NCBI RefSeq assembly: GCF_031679605.1
Contig: NZ_CP117522.1
Location: 8,618,001 to 8,682,000, forward strand
Direction: 5' to 3'
Length of the DNA: 64,000 nt
Source of the DNA: Streptomyces luomodiensis
Lineage (GTDB): Bacteria > Actinomycetota > Actinomycetes > Streptomycetales > Streptomycetaceae
This document shows, piece after piece, positions 8,608 to 16,154 of the stretch. The notes beneath the pieces were generated by a model that saw nothing but the letters and a program-made list of their open reading frames with translations, was not told where the DNA came from and ran no database searches. Each line of letters starts with the position of its first letter. The stretch's first letter is position 1. Both the position numbers and the translations under genes were made by a program.

Positions 8608-9558
8608 TCATGCGTCGCGGACGCAGCGGAAGCCGAGGTTCCCGGTGGAGCTGTCAGGCGTGTTGCAGGTGCGCGCGGCCACCCGGTAGCGGTTGCAGTA
8701 CGAGTGGTGGCACAGATATGAACCGCCCCGCATCACCTTGGCGGTGCCGGTGGCCGGTCCGCGCGGATCGGTGCGCGGCCGGTCGGTGTGGTCGGTGGAC
8801 CACCAGTCGGCGCACCATTCCCACACATTCCCCGACACGTTGTACAGACCGAACCCATTGGGCTCGAAGGCGTCCACCGGGGCCGTTCCCCGATAGCCGT
8901 CCTCGGCCGTGTTCTTGACGGGGAAACGCCCCTGCCAGATGTTGCAGCGGTGCTCACCGCCGGGGGTCAGCTCGTCCCCCCACGGGTACCGGCGCCGCTC
9001 CAGTCCGCCACGGGCGGCGTACTCCCACTCGGCCTCCGTGGGCAGCCGGACACCGGCCCAGCGGCAGTACGCCACCGCGTCGTTCCAGGAGATGTGGACC
9101 ACCGGGTGGTCGGCCCGCTCGCCGACCTCGCTGCCCGGCCCCTCCGGCGCCCGCCACGAGGCCCCCTCGACCCCGCACCACCACGGCGCCCCCTCGGGGC
9201 GCGGGGCGCCCCGGCGCAGAGCGGCGGGCAGGAATCCGGCGAACACGTACGACCAGCCGAACCGTTCGGCCTCGGTGGTATGGCCGGTCTCGCGGACGAA
9301 ACGGGCGAACCGCTCGTTGGTCACCGCGTGCACATCGATCCGGAACGGAGCGACGGTCACCTCCCGGACCGGCCCCTCGCCATCGGCGGGGAAACCTTCC
9401 GCATCCTCGGTGCCCATCAGGAACGTCCCACCCGGCAGCAGCGCCATGTCCGCGTCGTGGCGGCCGGTCCGTGGCGTGGCCCCGGGCGCGGTGACGGCCG
9501 CGCCGCCGCCCCGCGACGGCGCGCAGCAGCTGGTGGGGCGGGACTGGGTGCGGTCCAT
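8608..9558 (-). CDS. Formylglycine-generating enzyme (sulfatase-modifying factor)
   Basis: A 316-residue FGE-sulfatase domain protein. It oxidises the Cys of a CxPxR sulfatase motif to formylglycine using oxygen and copper. LLPGGTFLMGTED near residue 40 starts the domain, RLPTEAEWEYAARGG and GNVWEWCADWW are conserved blocks, and the C-terminal YLCHHSYCNRYRVAAR supplies the two copper-binding cysteines, C283 and C288, five residues apart as in the well-studied S. coelicolor enzyme. It is the most upstream gene of the leftward directon that includes the sulfatase carrying CTPAR, its obvious client. ATG follows GGGAGAAATCCGC. N-terminal residues 1-35 are poorly conserved, with a CC pair. Confidence 0.95.
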   Translation of the reverse strand: MDRTQSRPTSCCAPSRGGGAAVTAPGATPRTGRHDADMALLPGGTFLMGTEDAEGFPADGEGPVREVTVAPFRIDVHAVTNERFARFVRETGHTTEAERFGWSYVFAGFLPAALRRGAPRPEGAPWWCGVEGASWRAPEGPGSEVGERADHPVVHISWNDAVAYCRWAGVRLPTEAEWEYAARGGLERRRYPWGDELTPGGEHRCNIWQGRFPVKNTAEDGYRGTAPVDAFEPNGFGLYNVSGNVWEWCADWWSTDHTDRPRTDPRGPATGTAKVMRGGSYLCHHSYCNRYRVAARTCNTPDSSTGNLGFRCVRDA

Positions 9559-9863
9559 GCGGATTTCTCCCGAATCTGCCGGAGACGTTGGCTCGATGTC
9601 CCCTCATGAATAACCCGCGCTTCCGGTCGAACGCGAACCCGCCCGGCCGCCTCGTTCGCGGAGGGGCGGGTGCGGACTAGGGGATTCCTGGTGATCGTTT
9701 CCCCATGTCCTCTGCTACAGCTGTTGGCTGACTCTTCATCACGGGCCACCTGCCCGCCACCGGATACGGGATGCGATCATGCTGACCTGAGCATGCCAAT
9801 CGCGGCAGGCTCATCCCGTGCTTTCCGGTGTGGCGTCACGGCGCCGTCGATCAGGAGGACGCA
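9559..9863. other. Divergent intergenic region between FGE and NPP1 genes
   Basis: This 305-bp stretch has no convincing coding frame. It should hold the promoters of the leftward sulfur/sugar directon and of the rightward NPP1 gene. It contains a motif at 9677-9691 nearly identical to one in front of the SfnB-like gene at 51 kb, and the AGGAGG ribosome site of the NPP1 gene at 9853-9858. Confidence 0.6.
9677..9691. promoter_or_regulatory. Sulfur-regulon-like motif shared with the SfnB promoter
   Basis: CTAGGGGATTCCTGG here matches 13 of 16 positions with CTACGGGATTCCTAGG at 51799-51814 when one more base is included. Both lie upstream of organosulfur genes (FGE/sulfatase directon; SfnB/Rrf2). 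A common regulator, perhaps the Rrf2 protein at 53 kb, is inferred rather than shown. Confidence 0.4.
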
Positions 9864-10631
9864 GTGAAGAAGAGTTCGCGGATCCGCAGGGTGTCCGCCA
9901 TCCTCGGCAGCGCCATCGCGCTGGTCGTGGCCTTTCCTGGCAGTGCGCTGGCGGACCCGCCCACGGCTCTGCCCGCCAACGCGGATGACGCCGAGCGGGC
10001 GTTCCAGCCGGCGTACGACTACGACACGGACGGCTGCTACCCCACGCCCGCCATCGGGCCCGACGGGACGATCGCGGGCGGTCTCAACCCGAGCGGGGCC
10101 CTCAACGGCCAGTGCCGCGACTCCTGGGACCTGGACAACACCAACGGATACTCCCGCTCCAAGTGCAACAACGGCTGGTGCGCGATCATCTACGACCTGT
10201 ACTTCGAGAAGGACCAGGCGGTGGTCGGCAGCGGTCTCGGCGGACACCGCCACGACTGGGAGCACGTCGTGGTGTGGGTGCAGGACAACGAGGCCAAGTA
10301 CGTCGCCACCTCGGCCCACGGCGACTTCACCGTCTACGGCCGGGACCAGATCCTCTGGGACGGGACCCACCCCAAGATCGTGTATCACAAGGACGGCCTG
10401 AGCACCCACTGCTTCCGCCCGGCGACGTCCAACGACGAACCGCCGGAGAACCACTACCACACCTGGCAGTACCCCGCGCTGGTCGGCTGGAACGGCTACC
10501 CCGCCGGGCTGCGCGACAAGCTGAGCCAGGCCGACTTCGGCAGCGCCACCTTCGGCCTCAAGGACAGCACCCTCAACTCCCATCTCGCCAAGGCCATGCC
10601 GTCCGGAATCCCCTTCGACCCCAACGCCTGA
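9864..10631 (+). CDS. Secreted NPP1 / necrosis-inducing (NLP) family protein
   Basis: A 255-residue exported protein from a GTG start at 9864 with AGGAGG seven bases upstream; an in-frame ATG at 9828 lacks such a site. Residues 1-30 are a Sec signal ending SALA. GHRHDWE at 127-133 is the hallmark heptapeptide of NEP1-like proteins, whose His, Asp and Glu hold the divalent metal at the membrane-binding pocket. C58, C84, C101 and C106 could form disulfides. In plant pathogens these proteins bind glycosyl inositol phosphoryl ceramides and permeabilise dicot cells; bacterial copies occur in plant-associated actinomycetes. Toxicity of this copy is not established. It is monocistronic, ending at a strong hairpin. 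Confidence 0.93.
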   Translation: MKKSSRIRRVSAILGSAIALVVAFPGSALADPPTALPANADDAERAFQPAYDYDTDGCYPTPAIGPDGTIAGGLNPSGALNGQCRDSWDLDNTNGYSRSKCNNGWCAIIYDLYFEKDQAVVGSGLGGHRHDWEHVVVWVQDNEAKYVATSAHGDFTVYGRDQILWDGTHPKIVYHKDGLSTHCFRPATSNDEPPENHYHTWQYPALVGWNGYPAGLRDKLSQADFGSATFGLKDSTLNSHLAKAMPSGIPFDPNA

Positions 10632-10653
10632 GCGGCGCCACGGCCCCGGCGCC

Positions 10654-10702
10654 GACCGGACCGGACCGGGCCGGGTCCCCGGGCCGGGTCCCCGGTCCGG
10701 TC
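10654..10702. terminator. Shared hairpin terminator between convergent genes
   Basis: GACCGGACCGG (10654-10664) pairs perfectly with CCGGTCCGGTC (10692-10702), an 11-bp stem. The loop is made of two tandem 13-bp copies of GGGCCGGGTCCCC (10668-10680, 10681-10693), each able to fold on itself. It lies between the stops of the convergent genes and its right arm overlaps the stop of the leftward one. Confidence 0.7.
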
Positions 10703-11171
10703 AGCGCCGGGGAGGTCCGTCCGGCGCCGGCTCGACCTCCAGATGGCGCCGGCGGCGCGGCCCCCGGTATTCCAGCGCCTCCCAGCCCAGCCGCCGCAGC
10801 ACGGCCGCACAGTTCCGCAACCCCTCCTCCGCCGCGTACGCGGCACCGCTGCCCGGCGGCCCCAGCCACTCGACCCGCACCACCCCGGGCCGCTCGGCCG
10901 TGCCGAGACAGTAGCCGGTCGCGACACGGTGCCCCGCCGCGTCGAGGGCGGACGGTGGCACACCGGCGGCCTCCAGGGCGAGGGCCACGGCCCGCACCGG
11001 TCGCCGCCGCTCCCACTCGGCGGGCACCCCCTCGGGGTCGGCGGCGTCGGTGTTCATCAGCCGCCGGATCTGGAGCAACCCCTCGAACGCGGTCCGCACC
11101 GCCGCCCGGCGCCCCGGGTCGTCACCGGCAGGGCCCGCGGTGGCACCCGTGGCCACCTCGAATTCCGCCAT
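10701..11171 (-). CDS. Hypothetical protein (156 aa)
   Basis: A 156-residue soluble protein that I do not recognise. It has a disordered start, a helical middle (AVRTAFEGLLQIRRLMN, AEWERRRPVRAVALALEAAGV) and a basic C-terminal tail (RGPRRRRHLEVE). Codon use is typical for the window and the frame is well maintained, so it should be a real gene. It is leftward and convergent with the NPP1 gene. The ATG at 11169-11171 follows a GGGGG-rich leader, and a 14-bp direct repeat lies about 25-50 bp upstream and may be its control site. Confidence 0.6.
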   Translation of the reverse strand: MAEFEVATGATAGPAGDDPGRRAAVRTAFEGLLQIRRLMNTDAADPEGVPAEWERRRPVRAVALALEAAGVPPSALDAAGHRVATGYCLGTAERPGVVRVEWLGPPGSGAAYAAEEGLRNCAAVLRRLGWEALEYRGPRRRRHLEVEPAPDGPPRR

Positions 11172-11193
11172 CCCCCGGCCCCCTCGATCCGGC

Positions 11194-11221
11194 GAAGGTT
11201 GCGCTATGAAGGTTTCACTAT
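11194..11221. repeat. 14-bp tandem direct repeat upstream of the hypothetical gene
   Basis: GAAGGTTGCGCTAT (11194-11207) is followed at once by GAAGGTTTCACTAT (11208-11221), 12 of 14 identical. It lies between the start of the 156-aa gene and the end of the DoxX gene, with a TATAGT-like hexamer in the leftward sense at its right end. A direct-repeat operator is possible. Confidence 0.5.
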
Positions 11222-11259
11222 AAGGACCGGAGACCGCGTGCCGCGGCGGATGGCGTGCC

Positions 11260-11790
11260 CTACTCGGTGAGCTCCCGCTCGCTGGTCACCGCGATCCGGC
11301 GTTTGATCACCGCGGCCGCCGCCAGCGCGCTCGTGGTGAGCGCCGTCGCGATCAGCCACGGCCGGTCCAGCACATGGCAGGTGAGGTGGTCGAGGGAGTA
11401 GCGGCCGGGCCCCGAGATCCCGAGCGCCGCCGCCGAACAGCCCAGCAGGGCCGCGTACTCATAACCCCCGGACTGGGCGAAGAACCCGGCCGGCGCGTGC
11501 ACGGACACCGCACCGGCCATCGTGCCGGCCGCCGCTGCCCCGGCCGCGGGGGTGGCGAAGCCCAGGGCGAGCAGCAGCCCGCCGCCCGCCTCGCCCAGCC
11601 CGGCCGCGAGGGCGCTGCTCCGCCCCGGACGGAAGCCCATCGCCTCCATGGCCTCGGCGGTACGGGCCAGACCGTCCCCGCCGCACCAGCCGAAGAGCTT
11701 CTGCGTACCGTGCGCGAACAGCACCCCGCCCACGCCGAGGCGCAGGGCGAGCAGTCCGAGATCCTTGCGCAGGGGCATGGGGTCTCGCAT
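11260..11790 (-). CDS. DoxX family membrane protein
   Basis: A 176-residue integral membrane protein with four hydrophobic segments. DLGLLALRLGVGGVLFAHGTQKLFGW at the N-terminus is the DoxX family opening, and GLGEAGGGLLLALG follows. The ATG at 11788-11790 is preceded by GGAGGAGACC and is preferred to the upstream in-frame start at 11859. DoxX proteins are linked to redox and thiol stress or to quinone-dependent systems, but most copies are uncharacterised. The gene stands alone between the PL8 lyase and a hypothetical gene. Confidence 0.85.
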   Translation of the reverse strand: MRDPMPLRKDLGLLALRLGVGGVLFAHGTQKLFGWCGGDGLARTAEAMEAMGFRPGRSSALAAGLGEAGGGLLLALGFATPAAGAAAAGTMAGAVSVHAPAGFFAQSGGYEYAALLGCSAAALGISGPGRYSLDHLTCHVLDRPWLIATALTTSALAAAAVIKRRIAVTSERELTE

Positions 11791-11920
11791 AGGGTCTCCT
11801 CCGGTCCCGTACGGGAACACCACGGGCGGCCGCCCGACGTCTCCCTCAAGTCTCGGCACGCCTCCCCGGCCCCGCCGTCGCTGCTACGCCGTCGGAGTGC
11901 ACCGGCCACCGCTTCGCGGG

Positions 11921-14500
11921 TCACCGCAGCGTGGCCGTGAAGCTCCGGCCGTAGGCGTGGCGGGTGGTGACGGCGATCCGGGTGCCGCCGGGGACCCGGC
12001 TCACCCGGACCCCGTCGTCCGCCGCGACGGCCCTCGTCCACCGGCCCCGGACGACGACCGTGACCGCCTCGCGCTCGGTGGTCGGATCGGACACCGCGAT
12101 CGCCATGGCGCCGTCCGGTGTCTCCCGCAGGATCACCGAGCCGGGTCCGCGCACCGACAGCCGCCCGGCGCGGTGGGTGCCGGGGGTGAAGGCGTTGAGC
12201 GCGGTGATCCGCAGGTCCCGGTGGGCCACGGCCTGGAGCCGGGTGGTGTTGGCCAGGACGGCGAGCGGCCGGCCGGCGTAGCCGTCCAGGTGGCGTTCGG
12301 TGGCGTTCGGGACGAGGGCGTACGCCATCGAGGTGTGCGGCGCGCCGGCCGGCCGCTCCACCGTGACGGCGAAGAGCTGTTTGGTCACCGGGGTGTCGGG
12401 GTTGGCGAGGCGGACGGCGCGGCGGCTGCGGGTGACGGTGTCGAGCGTGACGGTGGGCCGCGGCCCGTCGAGGAAGACATAGCCGACCGAGGCGGCCCGG
12501 GTGGCGTTGCCGTACCGCAGCCAGGCGAGCGGGGCCGTGCCGGTGCCGGACCACCGGGCGCCGTCGCGGAGCCGCCCGGTGAGGGTGAGGGTGTCCGAGG
12601 GCGCGGCGATCCGGGTGTCGACGGTCGTCGTCACCGCGCGTCCGGCGCCGTCGCCGACGCCCGCGGCCAGCACCACGATCTCGTCGTCGAACAGGAACCA
12701 CGACTTGGTGGCATCGGCGTCGCGGTACGCCACGAAGTCGTCGGGGAGGTCGCCCGCCCGCTTCGCGGCATACCCCACGTCGTCGGACTGGACGAGCCCG
12801 GCCACACCGTAGGCGCCCAGCGAGGCGCCACCGGAGAAGGGGTGGGTGCCGCGAGGGAAGTAGACATAGGTGTTCTGCGCCTGGGAGGAGGAGGTGAAGC
12901 CGCGCTCGGGGTTGTCGTACCACAGCGTGCCGTAGAGCTCGGGGACGGTGTGGCGGGTCTCCACGGGGGCGGTGACACCGGCGAGCCGGTGGGGCGGGAC
13001 GGCGGTGAGGTAGTCGACGCCGAACGCCTGCCTCTGGTCCTGGCCGGAGAGATACAGATGGTGGGCGCCGTCCCCCTGGAACCACGGCATCAGGTTCTCG
13101 CCGCTCATGTACTCGTATCTGCTGACCCTGGACGAGCTGCGGGCCAGGGCGAAGGCGTAACCGGGGCGCCGGTGCACGGTTCTGTCCATCGCGTTGAACG
13201 CGAGGTGGCGCTCGGCGGGCCCGAGGTCCCGCGCCGGGATCGAGGGGTCGGCGAGGATGTCGGCGTAGGCCGCGACGCTCACCGGGGACACGAACACCGA
13301 GGGGTCGAGCGGGGCCGCCGAGGTCTGCCGCAGATGGGCGACATAGCCCTTCAGGGCCGTGGCGTCGGCGCCGGTGGCGTGGGCGGCCAGGCCCACCACG
13401 GCCTCGACCACCTCGGCCGCGTCGGCGTACCCCGTGGTCGTCCGGGACACCCCGCGCCCCTTGACGATCTCCATCAGCCAGCCTTCGAAGATCAGCGGTG
13501 CGAAACTGTCGGTGACCCAGCCCTGGACGACGCGGACCAGCCGGTCGTCGGTCGTGTAGCCGGTGCCGTCGAGCATCGTGACGGTCTGCACGACGCGGGT
13601 GAGCAGCCCCCTGCCGTAGGAGCCGGTGTAGGCCACGGAGGCGTGCTGGATGAAGGAGCCGTCGGCGTAGAAACCGTCGGTGACACCGTGTCTCAGGTCG
13701 TACGGGTCGATCGTCGCCAGCACGGTCAGCTGGTCGGCGAGGGCCTTGGCGATCCGGGCGTCGTCGCCGAGGACGGCGCCCTGGAGGATGCGGTTGGTGG
13801 TGATGTCGGCCAGGTTGGCGCCGGTGTGGAAACGCGAGTCGAGGTCCACGTCGCCGTCCTCGCCGTTGCGCAGATACCCGTCCATCGAGGCGACGTAGGT
13901 GGCGGCGAGGCCGGGCCGGTAGCCGGCGAGTGCGTCGGCGAGCAGCGCCAGGATCTTGCTGACGTGGGAGGAGATGCCGATCTCCCAGGTGAACCAGTTG
14001 CCGTAGTAGCCCTTGGACTGATCTCCGTAGTAGCGCTCGTGGAGCCATATCAGACCGTCGATGACGCGCCGCTGGACATCGGTGTCGCCGTGGAGTCCGG
14101 AGGGTGTGCCGCCGTCCGGTGCGCGGGTGGCCAGGGCGATCTCGTAGAGGTACTGGAAGGAGGTGGCCAGGTTGGGGTCGCTGGTGCCCAGCGCGACGCC
14201 CCGGAAGAGCTCGCCCGGCCCGGCGCCGTCCATCGCGGCGAGCCGGGAGCGGGCGGTCGCGGCGATGGACGCGAGCTTGGCCCGCACCTCGGGACGGGCG
14301 TTGGAGTCCGGTGTCCCGGCGAAGAAGGCGACGGTGTTCGCGATCAGCCGGGTGTGAGCCTCACCGGCCGCCGCCCCACTGGCCGTCGTCCCGCCGGCCG
14401 CGGCCGGACGGCCCGCCGCCCGTGCGCGCAGGGGCAGGGCCATGGCCGACAGGGTGGCGGCCGGGAGCGTGGAGAGGAGGGCACGGCGCGACAGAGGCAC
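11921..14500 (-). CDS. Secreted polysaccharide lyase family 8 enzyme (hyaluronate/chondroitin/xanthan lyase-like)
   Basis: An 859-residue enzyme from the GTG at 14498-14500, which has GGGAG upstream; an in-frame ATG at 14557 would place 19 extra residues before the signal. The start VPLSRRALLSTLPAA is a twin-arginine-like export signal. Residues about 50-390 are the alpha/alpha toroid, with catalytic Asn in GNWFTWEIGIS and catalytic His and Tyr in FIQHASVAYTGSYGRG. The rest is the PL8 beta-sandwich (GENLMPWFQGDG, YDNPERGFTSSSQAQNTYVYFPRG). PL8 enzymes cleave uronic-acid polymers by beta-elimination. Hyaluronan, chondroitin sulfate and xanthan are known substrates and cannot be separated here, though the nearby sulfatase/FGE directon makes a sulfated substrate attractive. 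Confidence 0.92.
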   Translation of the reverse strand: MPLSRRALLSTLPAATLSAMALPLRARAAGRPAAAGGTTASGAAAGEAHTRLIANTVAFFAGTPDSNARPEVRAKLASIAATARSRLAAMDGAGPGELFRGVALGTSDPNLATSFQYLYEIALATRAPDGGTPSGLHGDTDVQRRVIDGLIWLHERYYGDQSKGYYGNWFTWEIGISSHVSKILALLADALAGYRPGLAATYVASMDGYLRNGEDGDVDLDSRFHTGANLADITTNRILQGAVLGDDARIAKALADQLTVLATIDPYDLRHGVTDGFYADGSFIQHASVAYTGSYGRGLLTRVVQTVTMLDGTGYTTDDRLVRVVQGWVTDSFAPLIFEGWLMEIVKGRGVSRTTTGYADAAEVVEAVVGLAAHATGADATALKGYVAHLRQTSAAPLDPSVFVSPVSVAAYADILADPSIPARDLGPAERHLAFNAMDRTVHRRPGYAFALARSSSRVSRYEYMSGENLMPWFQGDGAHHLYLSGQDQRQAFGVDYLTAVPPHRLAGVTAPVETRHTVPELYGTLWYDNPERGFTSSSQAQNTYVYFPRGTHPFSGGASLGAYGVAGLVQSDDVGYAAKRAGDLPDDFVAYRDADATKSWFLFDDEIVVLAAGVGDGAGRAVTTTVDTRIAAPSDTLTLTGRLRDGARWSGTGTAPLAWLRYGNATRAASVGYVFLDGPRPTVTLDTVTRSRRAVRLANPDTPVTKQLFAVTVERPAGAPHTSMAYALVPNATERHLDGYAGRPLAVLANTTRLQAVAHRDLRITALNAFTPGTHRAGRLSVRGPGSVILRETPDGAMAIAVSDPTTEREAVTVVVRGRWTRAVAADDGVRVSRVPGGTRIAVTTRHAYGRSFTATLR

Positions 14501-14634
14501 GAAAACGCTCCCACGGTCGACGGGATCCGATGGGGAACCGCCGCTCCATTCAAGCAACCCCGACTTCCGCTGTCACGGGACCGGAAACGCGGTAATGGGC
14601 TCGCTTTATGTCGCCAATATGGGCAACAGAATCG

Positions 14635-14663
14635 TTGACAATCTTGTTGGCCTAGATTTATCT
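14635..14663 (+). promoter_or_regulatory. Candidate promoter and operator of the GntR gene
   Basis: TTGACA (14635-14640) and TTATCT (14658-14663) are separated by 17 bp, a good vegetative promoter layout, 30 bp before the GntR start. The site lies in an unusually AT-rich patch (about 14600-14665). CAACAGA at 14625 and TCTTGTTG at 14642 form an imperfect dyad across the -35 box that could be the GntR operator. Confidence 0.55.
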
Positions 14664-14692
14664 TCGACAGGCACTCACTCAGGGAGGGCACG

Positions 14693-15343
14693 ATGCCGCA
14701 GGAAGCCCGTCCAGGCACCGGAGAACAGGCCAAGCAGCACGCTTTGGAGCGGCTGCGGCAAGCGATTTTGCGAGGGGAGATGGCACCGGCCCAGCGGCTG
14801 GTGGAGAACGAACTCGCCGAGCAATTCGGCGTGACACGGGCGAGTATTCGTGCGGCACTGATCGAGTTGGCGTCCGAGGGTCTGGTCGAGCGGATCCGCA
14901 ACCGTGGTTCACGGGTGCGGGTGGTGACGGTCGAGGAGGCGGTGGCCATCACCGAATGCCGGATGGTGCTGGAAGGGCTGTGCGCCGCCAAGGCGGCCGT
15001 CGAGGCCAGCGACGAGCAGCTGACCGAGCTGGCCGACCTGGGCACGGCGATGTCCAAGGCGGTGGCCGGCGGCGAACCGATGACCTACTCCGGGCTCAAC
15101 GTGCAACTGCACACCCGCATCCGGGAGTTGTCCGGTCAGCAGGTGGCGGTGGAGCTGCTGGAGCGGCTCAACGCACAGCTGGTGCGCCATCGCTTCCAGC
15201 TCGCGCTGCGGCCGGGGCGCTCCCAGCGGTCCCTGGGTGAACACCTGGCCCTGATCGAAGCGATCAGAGCCAGGGACCCACAGGCGGCCGAAGCGGCCGT
15301 CCGTGCCCACCTCTCCAGCGTGATCGAGGCCCTACGCGAATAG
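14693..15343 (+). CDS. GntR family regulator, FCD subfamily
   Basis: A 216-residue FadR-like regulator. The winged helix-turn-helix occupies about 15-80 (LRQAILRGEMAPAQRLVENELAEQFGVTRASIRAALIELASEGLVERI), and the all-helical FCD ligand domain about 95-210 with the metal-binding Asp/His pattern partly visible. It is the first gene before aldolase, tautomerase, dioxygenase and transporter genes on the same strand, 58 bp before the aldolase, and is the likely repressor of that aromatic operon, with a pathway carboxylate as ligand (inference). It diverges from the PL8 gene. Confidence 0.92.
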   Translation: MPQEARPGTGEQAKQHALERLRQAILRGEMAPAQRLVENELAEQFGVTRASIRAALIELASEGLVERIRNRGSRVRVVTVEEAVAITECRMVLEGLCAAKAAVEASDEQLTELADLGTAMSKAVAGGEPMTYSGLNVQLHTRIRELSGQQVAVELLERLNAQLVRHRFQLALRPGRSQRSLGEHLALIEAIRARDPQAAEAAVRAHLSSVIEALRE

Positions 15344-15401
15344 CGCTGGGCCGGCGCCCCGGGGGTGGGTCACCGACCTGTCCAGCAAGGAGATATCAGC
15401 A

Positions 15402-16154
15402 ATGACGCACGGTAACGCGGACAAGGCGCCCGCTGCCGCACGGCCGAGCGGTGTGATCGTCACCGACCCGCCCCGCGCCGCGGCCGAGGAGGTGGCCGCC
15501 CTGGGCGGGTACGACGTGGCCACGGTGCACGAGGCACTGGGCCGCACCGGAAGCCTCGGCCCCGGACTGCGGCCCATCCAGCAGGGCGTGCGCATCGCGG
15601 GCACCGCGGTCACGGCGCTGTGCTGGCCCGGCGACAACCTGATGATCCATGCTGCGGTCGAGCAGTGTGCCGAGGGCGACATCCTCGTCGTCACCACCAC
15701 CTCGCCGTCCACGGACGGCATGTTCGGCGAACTCTTCGCCACCGCGCTCCAGCACCGCGGGGTCCGCGGCCTGATCATCGACGCCGGGGTGCGCGACACC
15801 GCCGAACTGCGGGAGATGGGCTTCCCCGTGTGGTCGGCGGCCGTCTGCGCGCAGGGCACCGTCAAGGCCACGGCCGGGTCCGTCAATGTGCCCGTGGTGG
15901 TGGGCGGGCAGTGCATACGCCCCGGCGATGTGATCATCGCCGACGACGACGGTGTGATGTGCGTGCCGCGCGAGTCGGCCGCCACGGCCGTCGAGGCGGC
16001 CGAGGCGCGCACCGTGAAGGAGAAGGCGAGCCGGGCCGCCTTCGCCGAGGGCCAGCTGGGTCTGGACCGCTACGGGCTGCGGGAGAAGCTCGCCGGGCTC
16101 GGCGTGCGGTACCAGACCTACACCGAGTACACCCGCGGCGGGGCCGGCTCATGA
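15402..16154 (+). CDS. 4-carboxy-4-hydroxy-2-oxoadipate aldolase-like (RraA fold)
   Basis: A 250-residue class II pyruvate aldolase of the LigK/GalC/ProA type, which splits 4-carboxy-4-hydroxy-2-oxoadipate to pyruvate and oxaloacetate and can decarboxylate oxaloacetate. The RraA core is visible: VATVHEALGRTG, ALCWPGDNLMIHAAVEQ, MFGELFATALQHRGVRGLIIDAGVRD with the Arg and metal-binding Asp, and ADDDGVMCVPR. ATG follows AAGGAGATATCAGCA. Its stop overlaps the tautomerase start by ATGA. Neighbours support the aldolase role over the RNase-regulator function of other RraA proteins. Confidence 0.88.
   Translation: MTHGNADKAPAAARPSGVIVTDPPRAAAEEVAALGGYDVATVHEALGRTGSLGPGLRPIQQGVRIAGTAVTALCWPGDNLMIHAAVEQCAEGDILVVTTTSPSTDGMFGELFATALQHRGVRGLIIDAGVRDTAELREMGFPVWSAAVCAQGTVKATAGSVNVPVVVGGQCIRPGDVIIADDDGVMCVPRESAATAVEAAEARTVKEKASRAAFAEGQLGLDRYGLREKLAGLGVRYQTYTEYTRGGAGS

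Noticed and set aside
9417..9749. 110-codon minus ORF across the FGE start
   Set aside because: Overlaps the FGE N-terminus in another frame and lacks a ribosome site or motif.
11352..14048. An 898-codon minus frame crossing PL8 and DoxX
   Set aside because: Shifted frame over two recognised genes; no domain and very Arg-rich.
11522..14638. A 1038-codon plus-strand frame opposite the PL8 gene
   Set aside because: Antisense shadow of a clearly recognisable lyase; composition (Gly/Val/Arg-rich) is not that of a protein family.
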